Shown: positions 6,060 through 8,515 of the stretch, piece by piece
Layout of the letters: each line of letters starts with the position of its first letter
Numbering within the stretch: the first letter of the stretch is position 1
Origin: CAIYHK01 sp964638795
Lineage (GTDB): Bacteria > Actinomycetota > Acidimicrobiia > Acidimicrobiales > Ilumatobacteraceae
Assembly (NCBI GenBank): GCA_964638795.1
Contig: CAZXAX010000066.1
Location: 1 to 8,515 of the forward strand
Direction of reading: 5' to 3'
DNA: 8,515 nucleotides
Translations under genes and position numbers: made by a program
Notes under the pieces: generated by a model
What the model saw: only the letters and a program-made list of their open reading frames with translations
What the model was told of the DNA's origin: nothing
Databases searched by the model: none

Positions 6060-7486
6060 TCGTCCCAGCGTGATGCGACCAACTCAGCAGCCATAACGGT
6101 TGGCATGTGGGTGTTCGCGCGCGGTAGGGCCGGGAAGATTGAAGCATCCACTACGCGCACACGCGATACTCCGTGTACACGTCCAGTAGGCCCAACCACC
6201 GACATCGGATCATTGGGGGCACCCATTCGGCACGATCCTGAAAGATGCACGTAGTCGGCCACATTGGCCGCAATCCATTCGATCAATTCAGCGTCACTCA
6301 TCGTGGCGAGTTCGGCAGCCATGGTGCCCTGATCATCGCAGAATACATTCTTGCCCACTGACCGCATGGGTGATGAGTACGCATAGTCAATAAGCGTGCG
6401 CACACCTTCGACCATTGCCGCGCGATCAAAATCAGCAGACAACGAGTTCACCTCGATAACAGGCACGGCCGGGTTTGCGGGATCAAAACTCATTACACCG
6501 CGGGACTCAACCTGCATCAATGCGACAAACAACGCGCCGTATTGCGAGCCCGCATCACCAAGATGCGATGCTGCCATGAACTGGAGATCACCATTACCCC
6601 ATTGCGAAGACTGACGCACGAGAGCATGAACAGGTAACTCGCTGCTTGGATCAGCACCAACCCCGTCTTTCAGCTCCACGGCAAACGAAATACCAACATG
6701 ATCCTGAATCCCAACACCCACAGCGGGTGACGCAAGATCACTGGCCCATAGCAAACAGGGCGAATGCACAGCGCCTGCAGAGAGACACACTTCACGCCCG
6801 TGCACATGACTCCCATCAGCGAGATGCACTGTGACCACGTCATCGGTGACTTGAAGCCGAGCAACGGCCGCATGACCACGGATCTCCAGATTGGGTCGGC
6901 TGCGTGCCGGCTCAAGATAGGCGTCATTCACTGACCAGCGACGCTCATTGAAGTAGTTCAGTTCAACTGCGCCAGCGCCGATACCACCGAATGCGTCTTG
7001 ATCGCCTGCCAATTCTGGCACGCCCGCCTCTTTTGCTGCTCGCACAAGTGCCGATTCGAGCTGACCCCAATACGCACGATCAAACTTTGAGGTTGCGGCA
7101 AGCACTTTCGAATAAGCGGCGGAAACATTGCTCCAGTTCCAACCACTACATCCATGGTCACGCTCCCAAGAATCAAAGTCTTCTGGTAATCCGCGCAGGG
7201 CAATCATCAGATTCACTGCCGATGAACCACCAGCGCCCCGACCACGCAGATAAGGCTTCCGCGGCGCCATTGCGCTCATGCGCGCCTGCACACCTTGGTG
7301 CACGAACTCTCCGCTGCGCATCGCCGCAAAAGGATTCGTTCCACGTACTGCATCTGGTGTGGCAGCCGAGGTGTACATCGGCCCGTGCTCGAGGAGTAGG
7401 ACCAATCGAGACGGGTCTTCACTCAGGCGCGAGGCGATTACTGCACCTGCCGAGCCAGCTCCGATCACGACAAGGTCATAGATCAT
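6056..7486 (-). CDS. GMC-family FAD-dependent oxidoreductase
   Basis: A 476-residue flavoprotein. The N-terminal FAD-binding dinucleotide fold is VVIGAGSAG (6-14), with Glu33 at the end of strand two (LLEHGP). The GMC signature 1 region RGRGAGGSSAVN is at 81-92. The second signature region is at about 232-250 (LSAGAVHSPCLLWASD). The C-terminal catalytic region contains HLSGSCRMG (His414) and VVDASIFPALPRANTHMPTVMAAE, where His460 sits at the position that is Asn in choline-dehydrogenase-like members. His/His pairs are also known in GMC enzymes. Members oxidise alcohols, choline, sugars or sterols; no signal peptide is seen and the substrate cannot be inferred. The gene begins 10 bases after the histidine phosphatase stop with a weak ribosome binding site. 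Length is somewhat short for the choline dehydrogenase group (usually 530-560). Confidence 0.93.
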   Translation of the reverse strand: MIYDLVVIGAGSAGAVIASRLSEDPSRLVLLLEHGPMYTSAATPDAVRGTNPFAAMRSGEFVHQGVQARMSAMAPRKPYLRGRGAGGSSAVNLMIALRGLPEDFDSWERDHGCSGWNWSNVSAAYSKVLAATSKFDRAYWGQLESALVRAAKEAGVPELAGDQDAFGGIGAGAVELNYFNERRWSVNDAYLEPARSRPNLEIRGHAAVARLQVTDDVVTVHLADGSHVHGREVCLSAGAVHSPCLLWASDLASPAVGVGIQDHVGISFAVELKDGVGADPSSELPVHALVRQSSQWGNGDLQFMAASHLGDAGSQYGALFVALMQVESRGVMSFDPANPAVPVIEVNSLSADFDRAAMVEGVRTLIDYAYSSPMRSVGKNVFCDDQGTMAAELATMSDAELIEWIAANVADYVHLSGSCRMGAPNDPMSVVGPTGRVHGVSRVRVVDASIFPALPRANTHMPTVMAAELVASRWDD

Positions 7487-7496
7487 TTTTGCTAAC

Positions 7497-8141
7497 TCAC
7501 TTATCTTCAGCGAGTGCAGCGAGATGAGCGGTGTCGTTATAACGAATCAACCGCCAACGCCCAGGTTTGTCATGAACCACTTCAGTGATTGACGCGTTCT
7601 TGGTGTACATCGAGAACTGGCCGGTTTGTGGAAGCCGCAGCGCACTGCGAACCACTGCGTCAACTACTCCCCCATGACACGCAACCACAACAGTTTCACC
7701 AGTGTGTTCACGGAGCACATTTTGAACCGCGATACCAACTCGATGCTGGAAGTCAGCGATGGTCTCTCCACCTGGGAAGAAAACCGCATACGGATCGCCT
7801 TCCCAATCAGGGTTCCCGTGGCGTGAAACAAACTCCTCATACGACAAGCCATCACATTCCGGGCCCGGATCGTGCTCGGCAAAACGGGGCTCGATTTTCA
7901 TCTCGAGCGCGCCGATTGCGGGAGCGACAATCTCACCCGTTTCCATCGCGCGTCGCACATGGCTTGCGTAAAAGGCATCCGCGGAAAATTCCGGCAGCTC
8001 AAGCCAGCGATCCCGCAACCGCTCAACCTGGTTCCGGCCCTTTTCCGAAAGCCCGCGGCACGTCTTGGCGCTCATCAACAGCTTCTCGACGTTTGCAACC
8101 GCCTCACCATGGCGAATCAGGATGAGTCGCGTACCAGTCAT
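7497..8141 (-). CDS. Histidine phosphatase family (phosphoglycerate mutase-like) protein
   Basis: A 214-residue cytoplasmic protein of the branch-1 histidine phosphatase type. The phospho-accepting motif is LIRHGE with His11, near the N terminus. SHVRRAMET provides Arg64, FAEHDPGPECDG provides the acid residue Glu89, and VACHGGVVDAVV provides the second His156. All core residues are present, so it should be active; typical substrates are phosphorylated metabolites, and which one is not visible. The start is ATG at 8141, not the in-frame codon at 8186. This ATG overlaps the TGA of the upstream VWA gene (ATGA) and has GGAG about 8-9 bases before it, and the shorter form places RHGE at the usual distance from the N terminus. 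It is followed 10 bases later by the GMC gene, in one apparent unit. Confidence 0.92.
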   Translation of the reverse strand: MTGTRLILIRHGEAVANVEKLLMSAKTCRGLSEKGRNQVERLRDRWLELPEFSADAFYASHVRRAMETGEIVAPAIGALEMKIEPRFAEHDPGPECDGLSYEEFVSRHGNPDWEGDPYAVFFPGGETIADFQHRVGIAVQNVLREHTGETVVVACHGGVVDAVVRSALRLPQTGQFSMYTKNASITEVVHDKPGRWRLIRYNDTAHLAALAEDK

Positions 8142-8515
8142 GCCAGCTTCTCCACGAAATGCTCGAGTTGTCTCAGGTTTCGGCATTCGTAAAGACCGTC
8201 GGCGTGCGCTGCGTACTCACCCACAATCGAGTCGCCAGTGTTCCAATAGCTGCGTGGCTCTGGATTCAGCCAGTACACATGCTTGGCTTTTTTCTTAATC
8301 TCTTTGACCACCCATGACTGCGACGCGTGGTAGTTATTGCGAGCATCGCCGAGCAATAGAACTGTCGATTTCGAACTGATGCCTTTTCCGTAGCGCTCCC
8401 AGAACGTCTCAAATGCGTGCCCGTAATCAGAGTGACCATCAACCCACACAACATCGGCTTCGTTGTTTACGCGAACGATGGCTTCAGAAACATCGTCAAC
8501 ACCTTTGAAGTAATC
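8138..8515 (-). CDS. CoxE-like VWA-domain protein, N-terminal part cut by window edge
   Basis: The frame is open to the right edge, so only the last 125 codons of a longer gene are visible. The conserved C-terminal blocks of CoxE-like VWA proteins are clear: DGHSDYGHAFETF, STVLLLGDARNNYH, VYWLNPEPRSYWNTGDS and YECRNLRQLEHFVEKLA. The metal-site DxSxS motif expected earlier in the domain is outside the window. CoxE-like proteins usually work with a MoxR-type AAA+ ATPase encoded next door, in cofactor insertion or maturation of partner enzymes; such a gene would be expected beyond the right edge. The stop overlaps the start of the histidine phosphatase by 4 bases, which suggests coupled translation. 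Confidence 0.92.
   Translation of the reverse strand, partial: DYFKGVDDVSEAIVRVNNEADVVWVDGHSDYGHAFETFWERYGKGISSKSTVLLLGDARNNYHASQSWVVKEIKKKAKHVYWLNPEPRSYWNTGDSIVGEYAAHADGLYECRNLRQLEHFVEKLA

Noticed and set aside
6056..7486. MftG, the GMC enzyme of the mycofactocin system
   Set aside because: Considered because of the actinobacterial setting and short GMC length, but no mftA-F gene is in the window and the C-terminal catalytic segment does not specifically suggest it.
6991..8125. Two 178-codon plus-strand open frames at 6991-7527 and 7589-8125
   Set aside because: Both are antisense to the well-supported GMC and histidine phosphatase genes, and their composition (Arg, His, Pro, Ser rich) is that of shadow frames.
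8142..8186. Longer N terminus of the histidine phosphatase starting at 8186
   Set aside because: It would overlap the VWA gene by nearly 50 bases, has no better ribosome binding site, and adds residues before the normal RHGE-proximal start. The ATGA overlap at 8141 is the typical arrangement.
1..8515. Mobile elements, CRISPR arrays, long repeats or defence islands
   Set aside because: No transposase, integrase or phage-like product, no spaced direct repeats, and the tRNA-Gly fragment shows no attachment-site duplication within the window.

Overview
The window reads as ordinary chromosomal DNA of a mid-GC actinobacterium. A class such as Acidimicrobiia (Ilumatobacter-like freshwater or marine lineages) fits best. 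The evidence is a SAM-IV-type riboswitch (a class known mainly from Actinobacteria), GTG and probable TTG starts, tightly packed genes with 4-base overlaps, and protein styles I associate with that group. This placement is inference, because there is no rRNA or phylogenetic marker to settle it. I see no insertion sequence, phage, integrase, CRISPR array or long repeat, and no stretch over 300 bases lacks a gene.

Layout. (1) 1-50, minus strand: 5' part of a tRNA-Gly(GCC), cut by the window edge. (2) 118-3060, minus strand: one probable transcription unit. It starts with a SAM-IV or SAM-I/IV riboswitch leader, followed by metX (homoserine O-acyltransferase), a small single-span membrane protein, a 75-residue conserved-looking soluble protein, and a ten-span EamA/DMT transporter. 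(3) 3089-4941, plus strand: a SET-domain methyltransferase fused in frame to a membrane-anchored extracytoplasmic domain, overlapping an HTTM-like polytopic membrane protein gene. (4) 4920-5303, minus strand: a DCC-family (DUF393) thiol oxidoreductase whose end overlaps the HTTM-like gene tail to tail. (5) 5343-6059, plus strand: a SURF1-family cytochrome oxidase assembly protein, divergent from the DCC gene. (6) 6056-8515, minus strand: a second unit made of the C-terminal part of a CoxE-like VWA protein (cut by the right edge), a histidine phosphatase and a GMC flavoprotein oxidoreductase.

How the parts work together. The metX unit looks like methionine biosynthesis under SAM feedback. The leader carries the SAM-binding core, a pseudoknot, and two mutually exclusive downstream pairings, one of which would hide the metX ribosome binding site. 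If the unit is one transcript, metX would be controlled by SAM, and the other three genes would be affected only through coupling or mRNA stability. The SET-fusion, HTTM-like and DCC genes form a compact cluster around membrane and extracytoplasmic chemistry of unknown substrate. The right-hand unit joins a presumed MoxR/CoxE-type chaperone component to a phosphatase and an oxidoreductase; the physiological link is not visible.

The most interesting items are the riboswitch with its readable switching geometry, and the SET-transmembrane fusion beside an HTTM-like gene.
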